Of a stretch of 64,000 bases of DNA, positions 8,137 through 16,559 are shown piece after piece. The stretch is from Paenibacillus alkaliterrae (GTDB taxonomy: Bacteria; Bacillota; Bacilli; Paenibacillales; Paenibacillaceae). The stretch is from NCBI RefSeq assembly GCF_021532375.1, contig NZ_JAKGAP010000004.1:16127-80126 (forward strand). The letters are read 5' to 3'. The notes under the pieces were generated by a model. The model was given only the letters and a program-made list of their open reading frames with translations. It searched no databases and was not told where the DNA came from. The position numbers were made by a program, and so were the translations under genes. The stretch's first letter is position 1. Each line of letters begins with the position of its first letter.

Positions 8137-9291
8137 CTAGTAGTTATTACGAATACGCCTCACGACCGTTCCAACGATATATGCGGCGTCTTCTAATTCC
8201 TTCACAGTATTCCCCAATCCGAAGCTAAATCTTACAGCCGATTGAATTTGCTCTTCCGGTAAATGCATTGCGCGCAAAACATGTGACCGTTCGAGCGCGC
8301 CGGAAGTGCAGGCCGAGCCGCTTGCTGCCGCAATGCCTTCCATGTCGAGGTTCATCAGCATGGCTTCCGTATCGACACCGGTAAAGCTAATGTTAACGAT
8401 ATGCGGCAATCGATTCTGTTCATTGCCGTTTACGATAATCGGTACGTCCACATTCGTCATTAGCAGCTCTATCCATCTCTTACGAAGCTCGTCCATAAAA
8501 AGTTGCTTTTTTTGGCGATCGTTCACACAAATGTCAACAGCTTCGGCAAAACCAGCAATGCCGGCTACGTTTTCCGTGCCTGCGCGCCGCTTTCTTTCCT
8601 GCGAGCCTCCGTACTGTATCGCTTCAAGCAGCGTTCCGCTGGCCACGTATAATGCGCCTACGCCCTGCGGTCCGTTTATTTTGTGAGCGGAGAAGCTCAT
8701 CAAATCAACCGGCAGCTCGCGGAGGTTCAAATCCAAGTGACCCAGTGTTTGCACCGCATCTACATGAAACAAAGCGCCGCCCGCCTTGACGATTTCTCCG
8801 ATTTCCCCGATAGGCTGGATCGTACCGACCTCGTTGTTGCCGTGCATAATACTCACTAGACCTGTTTCCGGCGTCATGGATTCCCTCACATGCTCCGGTG
8901 ACGTAAGGCCGCTGCTATCGACCGGCAGCACGGTCAGAGCGAATCCTTCTTCTTTCTTTAGCCACTCGCATGTATGAAGAACAGCGTGATGTTCGCCCGC
9001 TGAAGTTATAATATGGGATTTGCCTCGTTTACGCTGCGCTCTTGCAGCTCCGATCAATGCGGCATTATCGCTCTCCGTGCCTCCTGAGGTGAAGAGCAGC
9101 TCTGCAGGTTTACAGCAAAGTGCGGCCGAAATCCGGTCACGCGAACGGTTCAACTGCTGCTTCGCCGCTCTGCCGTAGGCATGCATGCTGGATGAATTGC
9201 CGCCAGGCCCTTGCATGAGCTCGAGCATCGTTCTGACGACGTCTGGATGCATTGGTGTCGTGGCGGCATGATCAAAATAATAAGTTCTCAT
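8137..9291 (-). CDS. yrvO: Cysteine desulfurase (YrvO/IscS type)
   Basis: The 384-residue PLP enzyme takes sulfur from cysteine as a protein persulfide. SFSAHKINGPQG carries the PLP lysine (K204) and SGSACTSGALERSH the persulfide cysteine (C328) in a long flexible loop. Other conserved stretches are YFDHAATTPMHP, TSGGTESDN and MHGNNEVGTIQP. The genetic link to mnmA, on the opposite strand 0.6 kb away, matches B. subtilis YrvO, the dedicated sulfur donor to MnmA for 2-thiouridine in tRNA. It lies 13 nt after cymR and is probably co-transcribed, placing it under cysteine control. Confidence 0.95.
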   Translation of the reverse strand: MRTYYFDHAATTPMHPDVVRTMLELMQGPGGNSSSMHAYGRAAKQQLNRSRDRISAALCCKPAELLFTSGGTESDNAALIGAARAQRKRGKSHIITSAGEHHAVLHTCEWLKKEEGFALTVLPVDSSGLTSPEHVRESMTPETGLVSIMHGNNEVGTIQPIGEIGEIVKAGGALFHVDAVQTLGHLDLNLRELPVDLMSFSAHKINGPQGVGALYVASGTLLEAIQYGGSQERKRRAGTENVAGIAGFAEAVDICVNDRQKKQLFMDELRKRWIELLMTNVDVPIIVNGNEQNRLPHIVNISFTGVDTEAMLMNLDMEGIAAASGSACTSGALERSHVLRAMHLPEEQIQSAVRFSFGLGNTVKELEDAAYIVGTVVRRIRNNY

Positions 9292-9304
9292 CGGTCAGCT
9301 TCCT

Positions 9305-9724
9305 TTAAATATAAAACATGTAGCTATCAGGTTTTCCTTCATCTTCGAACGAAATGAGATCAGCCAGCGTAGTTGAATCTAACACCTCAGCGATGCTGTC
9401 GCGAATTCGCAGCCATAATTGGCGCTTCGCCGGATCGTCCTCCTCCGTAAAATCGACAGGAGAGATCGGACCTTCCAATATACGGATGATATCGCCGGAG
9501 GTAATGCTCTCCGGTTCCTTTGACAAAATGTACCCGCCGTAGGCGCCCCTGATGCTCTTTACCAAACCGGCATTCCTCAGCGGTGCGACTAATTGCTCCA
9601 AATAGTGTTCGGAAAGCTGATTCCGTTCAGCGATGCTCTTAAGCGAAGTCGGGCCTTCTCCAAACTTAGCCGCCAGCTCCATCATAATCGTTAAGCCGTA
9701 GCGGCCTTTCGTCGATATTTTCAA
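9305..9724 (-). CDS. cymR: Rrf2-family cysteine metabolism repressor CymR
   Basis: The 139-residue winged-helix regulator is of the Rrf2 family: MKISTKGRYGLTIMMELA, then the recognition region QLSEHYLEQLVAPLRNAGLVKS and the wing IRGAYGGYIL. It has no cysteines, so it cannot carry the Fe-S cluster of IscR or NsrR. This is what is expected for CymR, which represses cysteine and methionine uptake and synthesis genes together with CysK. The start codon is TTG at 9724 with agaggt six bases upstream. It heads the cymR-desulfurase transcript, as in Bacillus, and may regulate itself through the palindrome in the divergent intergenic region. Confidence 0.9.
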   Translation of the reverse strand: MKISTKGRYGLTIMMELAAKFGEGPTSLKSIAERNQLSEHYLEQLVAPLRNAGLVKSIRGAYGGYILSKEPESITSGDIIRILEGPISPVDFTEEDDPAKRQLWLRIRDSIAEVLDSTTLADLISFEDEGKPDSYMFYI

Positions 9725-9773
9725 TGTGACACCTCTTTATATGTTTTTAATCCACTGTATTCCCATTTCACTT

Positions 9774-9787
9774 ATATGTTAACATAT
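9774..9787. promoter_or_regulatory. 14-bp perfect palindrome between cymR and mnmA (candidate operator)
   Basis: ATATGTTAACATAT is exactly self-complementary. It sits about 50 bp before the cymR start and 100 bp before mnmA. It resembles a dimer-binding operator, but it does not obviously match the CymR consensus I know, so the binding protein is unassigned. No convincing -35/-10 pair for either gene was found around it. Confidence 0.4.
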
Positions 9788-9865
9788 CCCGTATGAAACA
9801 TGTGCAAAAAGGTTGACATCTTCAAGATAAAATTTTCAGCGTATGATACAATGATAAGTGTTTGA

Positions 9866-11020
<1,155 letters not shown>

Positions 11021-11029
11021 AAAACGTTA

Positions 11030-11083
11030 ATAAGGCTGTCCGGCGCACTCGTTAAATGCGTTGGAACAGCCTTGTTCTTATTA
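11030..11083 (+). terminator. Terminator of mnmA
   Basis: A long stem pairs aaggctgtccggcgca with tgcgttggaacagcctt around a ctcgttaaa loop, followed by tgttcttatt. It lies 10 nt after the mnmA stop. It could also stop the convergent CNNM gene. Confidence 0.75.
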
Positions 11084-11097
11084 TGGGGTTACGCTGT

Positions 11098-12441
11098 TCA
11101 CGAGCCGAATTTCTGTTCCGTTCGCGCTTCTGGCCGACCTTCAATCCGCTCAACGATAATTCGGGAAATGCGCAAATGATCCGTTTCCTCGATAATAAAC
11201 GCATATTCGCTGGAATATGGAATACGTTGATGATTAGCCGGAGGAATTTCGATTTTTGAATAAATCCATCCTCCAATCGTATCGTAATCATCCGTCTCGA
11301 TATCGAGACCGAAAAAACTGTTCACCTCTTCAATGAGCATCAGTCCGCTGATCGAATACGTATTCTCATCCTTTTTTTCAAGCTGCTCCCGTTCCTCGTC
11401 AAATTCATCTTGAATCTCTCCAACGATTTCCTCCATAATATCCTCGAGGGTCACCAGTCCGGATGTACCGCCGTATTCATCAATCAATATCGCGATTTGC
11501 GATTTGCGTTTCTGCATCAGCTTGAGAAGCGTGCTGATTTGCATAGACTCCGGCACGGTCGTTACCGGCCTTGTTATTTGTCTAATGTCATGCAAGCTTT
11601 GATTCATGTCCTTCAGCAAATCTTTAATGTGAACGAAGCCAATAATGTTATCCTTATCGTTCTCGCATACGGGATAACGGGTCAGCATTTGCTCCAAAGC
11701 AATTTCCTTATTGCCTGCAAGCGGCAGGTTTGTGTTTAAACAGATCATTTCCGTACGCGGGATCATGATCTCCCTGGCATTCGTTTCGGTAAAGTCGAAA
11801 ATATTATCTACGAGTGTAAGCTCCGTATTGTCTATGAGTCCATTTTTATGGCTTTCCTTCATCAGAATCCGAATTTCGTCCTCGGTGTGCGCGGAATCCT
11901 TCACTGTCGCAGGCTCGATGCCGATTATTTTGAGAAGCTGATTTGCCGTACCGTTTAACGCCCAAATGAATGGATACATTATTTTGTAAAAGTAAATGAG
12001 AGGCGCGGCCGTAAGCAGCGTAATGGTTTCCGATTTGCGAATGGCAACGGTTTTCGGGGCTGATTCTCCAAGCACGATATGAAGCACCGTTATGATGGTA
12101 AAGGCCAGTATGAAGGATACGGTGTGAATGAAAAGATTGTTGCGGAATCCGAAGCTGAGAAATATCGGCTCAATCACTCTCGCGATTGCAGGCTCGCCGA
12201 TCCAGCCAAGCCCCAGCGAAGCTAGCGTAATCCCAAGCTGGCATGCCGGCAAATAAGCATCCAGATGACTGGTCAAATGGGATGCAAGCTTCGCCCTGGA
12301 ATGCCCTTCCAATGCCAGTTCATCCAGCCTGCTGTCTCTTACCTTCACCATCGCAAATTGTGCCGCTACAAAAAAGCCGTTCATAAATACTAAAAACAAA
12401 ATAAGCGCCAACGATAAACTGAGCGGTAATGGGTCACCCAA
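11098..12441 (-). CDS. CNNM/CorC (hemolysin C) family membrane protein with CBS pair
   Basis: From TTG 12441 the product has 447 residues, normal for the family. An N-terminal DUF21/CNNM domain with about four membrane segments (LFLVFMNGFFVAAQFAMVKVR; LGITLASLGLGWIGEPA) is followed by a CBS pair (REIMIPRTEM; LIDEYGGTSGLVTLEDIMEEIVGEI) and a CorC_HlyC domain. Relatives act in magnesium efflux or homeostasis. The frame stays open 51 codons upstream to 12594, but that part is Arg/Cys/His-rich, lacks a ribosome binding site and has no family resemblance. A strong aaaggaggtg at 12491-12500 is separated from TTG by a hairpin (see that entry). Start confidence is moderate; family confidence is high. 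Confidence 0.88.
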   Translation of the reverse strand: MGDPLPLSLSLALILFLVFMNGFFVAAQFAMVKVRDSRLDELALEGHSRAKLASHLTSHLDAYLPACQLGITLASLGLGWIGEPAIARVIEPIFLSFGFRNNLFIHTVSFILAFTIITVLHIVLGESAPKTVAIRKSETITLLTAAPLIYFYKIMYPFIWALNGTANQLLKIIGIEPATVKDSAHTEDEIRILMKESHKNGLIDNTELTLVDNIFDFTETNAREIMIPRTEMICLNTNLPLAGNKEIALEQMLTRYPVCENDKDNIIGFVHIKDLLKDMNQSLHDIRQITRPVTTVPESMQISTLLKLMQKRKSQIAILIDEYGGTSGLVTLEDIMEEIVGEIQDEFDEEREQLEKKDENTYSISGLMLIEEVNSFFGLDIETDDYDTIGGWIYSKIEIPPANHQRIPYSSEYAFIIEETDHLRISRIIVERIEGRPEARTEQKFGS

Positions 12442-12447
12442 CGAATT

Positions 12448-12488
12448 CCTGTCAATCGCTGCCGTTCTGCCTGTGGAGCGATGACAGG
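12448..12488 (-). promoter_or_regulatory. Hairpin between Shine-Dalgarno and start of the CNNM gene
   Basis: On the minus strand the order is aaaggaggtg, cg, then arms cctgtcatcgct and agcgattgacagg (12 pairs with one bulged T, 16-nt loop), then aattcg and the TTG start. If the stem forms, about 10 nt remain between ggagg and the start codon, a normal spacing; unfolded it is about 50 nt. A second repeat, caaagat-cgccat-atctttg, lies just upstream of the Shine-Dalgarno. Confidence 0.6.
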
Positions 12489-12500
12489 CGCACCTCCTTT

Positions 12501-12815
12501 TGGAACAAAGATATGGCGATCTTTGTGTAATGTGCCGACTCTCCATGATGCCGCGCCGCCGCGTCGAACGGTCCTGATGCCAAAAGAATTTCATGACTGT
12601 ATTTATTTGTATTCGCTACAGGCTATCCATTATACGCCCTTTTTTGGCGGTTTATAGCGATTTTCATGCGGCACAAAACGGTTGCTTTTCGCAAAAGTTC
12701 ATAAAGCTGCAACGATTTGATCAGCTATTTATAAGATTCCGGCTTAGTTAATCTGGTATAATGCAATCAGCTTGCTAAGAAAGATAGATGCTAAAATAAA
12801 GTAGGAGGTTTACGG
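12501..12815. other. Divergent intergenic region between the CNNM gene and copC
   Basis: No gene is supported here. Towards the CNNM gene there is a minus-strand TATAAT at 12629-12634 with a poor -35, which would give a leader of about 180 nt holding two hairpins. Towards copC there is an extended -10 site (separate entry). The rest is AT-rich without recognised features. Confidence 0.5.
12754..12762 (+). promoter_or_regulatory. Extended -10 promoter of copC-copD
   Basis: TGgTATAAT on the plus strand is a perfect extended -10 element, 54 nt before the copC start. No good -35 box lies 17 bp upstream, as is usual for extended -10 promoters. No copper operator was recognised. Confidence 0.55.
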
Positions 12816-13397
12816 ATGAAACGAATACTGCTTATCTGCTTAGCTATGCTATGGCTCGTGCCAGGTGCTGCGATGGCGCACTCGACATTAGAAAGTGCAG
12901 TACCTGCGCAGGATGCGACGATCAACGCCTCTCCAGAACGCATTGAGTTGACTTTTAATACAAAAATCGAGAAGCTGAGCAATTTCAAATTACTAAACGC
13001 TGCCGGTAAGGAGCTTGATACGGAAAAAGCGATTGTGGACGGGGCAACGATGAGCGGTGCTGTTCCAGCAACACTGGCAAATGGTGATTATACCGTCAAA
13101 TGGACCATTATCGGAGCAGACGGCCATTCTGTCGAGGGAAATTATTCATTTACGGTCGATGCCCCGGTTGAAACTGCGGAGCCTTCTCCAGAATCGGAAT
13201 CAACCGCGGAAACGACTGAAGATCCGGCTGCCGGGACGCCTGAAGCGACAGCTGGCGAGGAAGATACCACTAATCTCAATAGAGAAAATGCTTTAGCCCC
13301 TGTTGATGGGAAAGCTGTAAACTACATGCCTGCCATTATAATTGGCGGAATTATTGCGATTGCTGCACTCGTGCTGTTTTTACGGAGGCGCAAATAA
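12816..13397 (+). CDS. copC: CopC-domain copper-binding protein, membrane anchored
   Basis: The 193-residue exported protein has a signal peptide ending AMA at residue 21, so the mature protein begins His-Ser, placing the histidine at the N-terminus where CopC uses it as a copper ligand. The CopC beta-sandwich follows (STLESAVPAQDATINASPERIELTF to GADGHSVEGNYSFTV, with the conserved DGH histidine). After a Pro/Glu/Thr-rich spacer a C-terminal helix and RRRK anchor it to the membrane. The Shine-Dalgarno aggagg precedes ATG 12816. Its stop overlaps the copD start. Related B. subtilis proteins (YobA, YcnJ N-terminus) bind copper outside the membrane. Periplasm-type CopC is here replaced by a surface-anchored form. 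Confidence 0.9.
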   Translation: MKRILLICLAMLWLVPGAAMAHSTLESAVPAQDATINASPERIELTFNTKIEKLSNFKLLNAAGKELDTEKAIVDGATMSGAVPATLANGDYTVKWTIIGADGHSVEGNYSFTVDAPVETAEPSPESESTAETTEDPAAGTPEATAGEEDTTNLNRENALAPVDGKAVNYMPAIIIGGIIAIAALVLFLRRRK

Positions 13398-14482
13398 TGA
13401 TCTATATCAGCGAAGGCCTTCTATATGTTTGCTTCGCTATTTTATCGGGAGCCCTGCTGCTTCGGCTCGTGCCGGTGGATAGAAGGCCTTCTGTACATGC
13501 GCCGAACGCCTTGCTTCTCGCATGCGCGATAGCGATTCCAATTTTGTCCTATGCACCGATTCATCAATTAGCTCTTTTATTTGTCAAAGATTTTGACATG
13601 ACGTACGGTGCTGTTCTAAAAAGCATCCTGCTTGATATTAATACGGGTAAAGCATGGGTCTGGACAGCAATCGGCTCGGCGGGTCTGGCTTTTTTACTTG
13701 GGCTCAAATCGTTTCGAAATGACAAACATACGCCTAAGGTAGCCTTATTCATAACGTTTCTGCTCATCATTTGGTTAGGCTATGCGAGCCACGCATCATC
13801 GCTGTATGGGTTTAGAGGACTGATTACGCACGCTTCCCATTTCCTTGCTGTAAGCGTATGGATAGGCATATTGCTCGTCATTAGCTGGTTTTCCAAGGAC
13901 AATGCCAATTGGCAAACGTTTCTTCGTTGGTTTTCGCCTGTGGCTGTCGCTTCGGTGCTCGTAACCTTGATTGCCGGACTTGTCCTGATGTCATTCACGA
14001 CACCTGATTATATAAACGCTTGGATGCTGCCTTATGGACAGATGCTGCTAATGAAGCATTTGCTCATTGCACCTCTGCTTTTGTTCGCTTACTCAAATGG
14101 ATTTCTATACAAAAAGTTAGCTATCCGCAACCCGGCCTTTAACCCGAAGCGCTGGCTTCAGGCTGAAAGCTTGATCGCCCTTCTTGTGCTGTCTGCAACT
14201 GGCGTGCTGGGGCAGCAAACGCCGCCGCATTCCGTCAAAGAGACGCTGCAAACCGTTTCGCCGTCGCCTTTATTCACGGGGCTGTACAAAGGAAGCTTCA
14301 GTCCGGATGTTTCGCTGCAATTCACTTTGCATATGGAAAGTATACTCATGCTTGCAGCGGCAGCTTTAATGGCAGGCGGACTCCTCTGGATGTACCGCGC
14401 CGATCGGCTTATCCCTGCTTTTATCATGGGGATTCTGACCGCTGTATTCGGCTATTTTGGCTTAATGTTCTCAATTGCTTGA
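13397..14482 (+). CDS. copD: CopD family copper transport membrane protein
   Basis: The 361-residue protein has about nine membrane helices. The CopD core includes GLITHASHFLAVSVWIGILLVISWF, with the conserved His and Trp-Ile-Gly, and LMKHLLIAPLLL. It is thought to take copper from CopC across the membrane. Its ATG overlaps the copC stop (TAATG), so the two are translationally coupled. In B. subtilis the two domains are fused in YcnJ; here they are separate genes. Directly after the stop come two units of a dispersed tandem repeat, and no typical terminator is seen. Confidence 0.88.
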   Translation: MIYISEGLLYVCFAILSGALLLRLVPVDRRPSVHAPNALLLACAIAIPILSYAPIHQLALLFVKDFDMTYGAVLKSILLDINTGKAWVWTAIGSAGLAFLLGLKSFRNDKHTPKVALFITFLLIIWLGYASHASSLYGFRGLITHASHFLAVSVWIGILLVISWFSKDNANWQTFLRWFSPVAVASVLVTLIAGLVLMSFTTPDYINAWMLPYGQMLLMKHLLIAPLLLFAYSNGFLYKKLAIRNPAFNPKRWLQAESLIALLVLSATGVLGQQTPPHSVKETLQTVSPSPLFTGLYKGSFSPDVSLQFTLHMESILMLAAAALMAGGLLWMYRADRLIPAFIMGILTAVFGYFGLMFSIA

Positions 14483-14487
14483 TATAA

Positions 14488-14533
14488 CCAAACCTTCAAA
14501 GGCTTCTATCCAAACCTTCAAAGGCTTTCGAAC
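14488..14533. repeat. Dispersed tandem repeat, two units, after copD
   Basis: Two units of ccaaaccttcaaaggctt begin five bases after the copD stop. The first ends in ctat and the last in tcgaac, exactly as the first and last units of the six-unit array at 63799-63928. Each unit holds a tiny inverted repeat (ccttcaaagg). It is non-coding on both strands. Confidence 0.85.
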
Positions 14534-14636
14534 TGCGGGACACGCTGAAAGCTTGGTGCACTCGGGGGAGGGGGACCTAAGTAGCGGAAGGAAATTCCCA
14601 AATGACGTGATATGGTCGAGGGTCAGCTCCTTGCTG
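14534..14636. other. Short non-coding stretch between copD and rarA
   Basis: It contains a G-rich run on the plus strand (tcgggggagggggacc, about 14562-14577) after the tandem repeat, and no open frame with a ribosome binding site. Two convergent genes meet here; no T-tailed hairpin was found. Confidence 0.5.
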
Positions 14637-15947
14637 CTAATCTTTTCCTTTACGCTTCTGCTGATTTTGCCTGATTTTGTCTTCCATGCCTTGTTCAGTC
14701 GCCTTGTAAAAAGTCATACTGCCCAGCGCGTCGGGCAAATATTGCTGTTTCACGAAATGATTCGGAAAATCATGCGGATATTTATAGCCTTCATGGCCGA
14801 GCTGCTCTGCGCCGCGATAATGAGTGTCTCGCAAGTGAAGCGGCACCTGCGCTCCGCCGGCGCGCTCGATCGCGGCCTCCGCATTGCCGATCGCAATTGC
14901 GGCGGCATTCGATTTCGGGCTTTCTACCGCGAACAGAATCGCTTGTGAAATGTTGTACTTGGCCTCCGGCCAGCCGATTTTATGATAAGCATCCATCGCG
15001 GTTACAGCCTGAATCATCGCTTGAGGATTCGCTAGTCCGATATCCTCGCTGCATGCGACGATAAGTCTGCGTATAAAGGTCATCGGATCCATGCCCAGCT
15101 TCTCGACGGCGTATAAGAACCAAAACAAGGCTGCATCGCTTGAGCCTCTTACACTCTTGTGAAACGCTGACAATACATCGTATTGCGTCGACAGATCCGC
15201 TCGGATGCTGGGCTTTCGGATTGATTCCTGCGCAACCTCTAACGTAATCTTGACGGAGCCGTCGTGCTCGGACGGAGTCGTTACTGCAGCAAGCTCCACT
15301 GCGTTGAGAGCGCGTCTAATATCACCGCCCGCCATCGCTGCAATATGCCTTAGCGCGTCCTCATCCACTTGAAGATCCATGAAACCCAAACCGCGCTCCC
15401 GATCGTTCAGCGCTCTTCGCATCGCTTCGTAGGCATGCTCCTCGCCGAGCGGCTGCAATTGAAACAGGGTGGAACGAGACAGCAGCGCCCCATTCACATG
15501 ATGAAACGGATTTTCCGTCGTCGCCCCAATGAAAATAATAATTCCCTGCTCAACGGCAGGCAGCAATGCGTCTTGGCGAGCGGTATTGAAGCGATGGACC
15601 TCATCCAGGAAGAGAATCGTTTTTTTCCCATACATCGCTTTATTGGTGCGTGCCAGATCGATAACCTCGCGAACATCCTTCACCGATGCATCAACCGCGT
15701 TAAGCTTCACGAATTCTCCTGCCGTCCGCAGTGAAATTATATTCGCAAGCGTAGTTTTACCGCAGCCTGGCGGGCCATACAGGAGAACGGATGATACTTG
15801 ATCGCCCTCTATCGCCCTTCTAAGCAATTTCCCCTCGCCGATTATATGCTCTTGCCCGATATATTCATCAAGCGTCCGCGGCCGCATACGATCCGCTAAC
15901 AATCTCGCGCGCGGAGCCTCAGCCTCTTGATACGAAAATAAATCCAT
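14637..15947 (-). CDS. rarA: Replication-associated recombination protein A (RarA/MgsA AAA+ ATPase)
   Basis: The 436-residue AAA+ ATPase acts at stalled replication forks with SSB. LADRMRPRTLDEYIGQEHIIGEGKLLRRAI opens the protein. Walker A is LLYGPPGCGKTTLAN, Walker B ILFLDEVHRFN, and sensor 1 IFIGATTENPFHHVN. The C-terminal tetramerisation domain includes SIRADLSTQYDVLSAFHKSVRGSSDAALFWF and ends with PHDFPNHFVKQQYLPD. ATG 15947 is supported by ggggag and by the family's MDLFSYQ start; the frame extends 23 codons upstream without support. B. subtilis yrvN is in the same region. Confidence 0.96.
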   Translation of the reverse strand: MDLFSYQEAEAPRARLLADRMRPRTLDEYIGQEHIIGEGKLLRRAIEGDQVSSVLLYGPPGCGKTTLANIISLRTAGEFVKLNAVDASVKDVREVIDLARTNKAMYGKKTILFLDEVHRFNTARQDALLPAVEQGIIIFIGATTENPFHHVNGALLSRSTLFQLQPLGEEHAYEAMRRALNDRERGLGFMDLQVDEDALRHIAAMAGGDIRRALNAVELAAVTTPSEHDGSVKITLEVAQESIRKPSIRADLSTQYDVLSAFHKSVRGSSDAALFWFLYAVEKLGMDPMTFIRRLIVACSEDIGLANPQAMIQAVTAMDAYHKIGWPEAKYNISQAILFAVESPKSNAAAIAIGNAEAAIERAGGAQVPLHLRDTHYRGAEQLGHEGYKYPHDFPNHFVKQQYLPDALGSMTFYKATEQGMEDKIRQNQQKRKGKD

Positions 15948-16088
15948 TTTGCTCCCCAACCTTTTCCCATCTATATAACCGATCATAGCATACAAGCACA
16001 TTTGTTCGCCACACAAGCTGAAGGTCTTAGCCTTCGCTTCGTCTCATTTACAGCCTACCTGATTTCAGTAGTTGTCTATTTTTTGTGG

Positions 16089-16118
16089 TCATAAATTTCA
16101 TCGATACGGGTCATCATA
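16089..16118 (+). promoter_or_regulatory. Candidate sigma-G promoter of tlp
   Basis: TCATA, 18 bases, CATCATA fits the forespore sigma-G pattern (GMATR - 17/18 - CATnnTA) and lies about 34 nt before the tlp start, matching the spore-specific product. Confidence 0.5.
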
Positions 16119-16151
16119 TTTAGGTATCTACGATTAATTGGAGGGATTTCG

Positions 16152-16367
16152 ATGGCCAAACCGGACAACCGAGCGGATAATGCCGTTCATCTGAAGCAAC
16201 ATATTAACAACACCGAAGCCAATTTAAAGGAAGCAGAAGATTACTTGGATGAACATGCAAGTGAAATTTCTGCTGATGAGAAGCAGTCGATCGAATCTAA
16301 AAATGAACGGCGCAAACAAAGCATAGATGGGTTCGAAGCGGAATTGCAAGACGAAACACAGCAGTAA
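16152..16367 (+). CDS. tlp: Small acid-soluble spore protein Tlp
   Basis: This 71-residue hydrophilic protein matches the Tlp family: the N-terminal DNRADNAVHLKQHINNT and the C-terminal ESKNERRKQSIDGFEAEL closely follow the B. subtilis pattern. Tlp accumulates in the spore core and is degraded at germination; it is a minor SASP, not a DNA-binding alpha/beta type. ggaggg precedes ATG 16152, a sigma-G-like promoter lies upstream, and a terminator follows directly. It is a single-gene plus-strand transcript between two minus-strand genes. Confidence 0.9.
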   Translation: MAKPDNRADNAVHLKQHINNTEANLKEAEDYLDEHASEISADEKQSIESKNERRKQSIDGFEAELQDETQQ

Positions 16368-16371
16368 AAGG

Positions 16372-16412
16372 AAAGCGGCCGCACAGGACCTTGTAAGGCC
16401 GCTTTTTATTTA
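16372..16412 (+). terminator. Terminator of tlp
   Basis: aaagcggcc pairs with ggccgcttt around a gcacaggaccttgtaa loop, followed by TTTATTTAT. It begins five bases after the tlp stop. Confidence 0.85.
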
Positions 16413-16492
16413 TCGTCCATTACCGCTTTCTTCAGAACTGGATTTGTACAGTTCACAGCGACCTTTGGGCAGATCCGCGGATAATACTCAGC

Positions 16493-16545
16493 AAAAAAAA
16501 GCCGTTTCAGAGAAAGCGGCGGCGCTCTTCTCATGAAACGGTTTA
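16493..16545 (-). terminator. Terminator of the YdeI-like gene
   Basis: On the minus strand aaaccgtttc pairs with gaaacggc over a GC-rich loop that itself folds (agcgccgccgct), followed by TTTTTTTT. It closes the hisS-aspS-tcdA-ydeI transcript. Confidence 0.8.
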
Positions 16546-16559
16546 ATTGATGTGCTCGT

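Noticed and set aside
9811..9860. TTGACA before mnmA as a sigma-A promoter
   Set aside because: No acceptable -10 lies 16-18 bp downstream; the nearest TATGAT is about 23 bp away and TACAAT still farther, so I did not call it.
14475..14948. 157-codon plus-strand frame across the copD-rarA gap
   Set aside because: It overlaps the repeat and then runs antisense through the conserved C-terminus of rarA, with no ribosome binding site.
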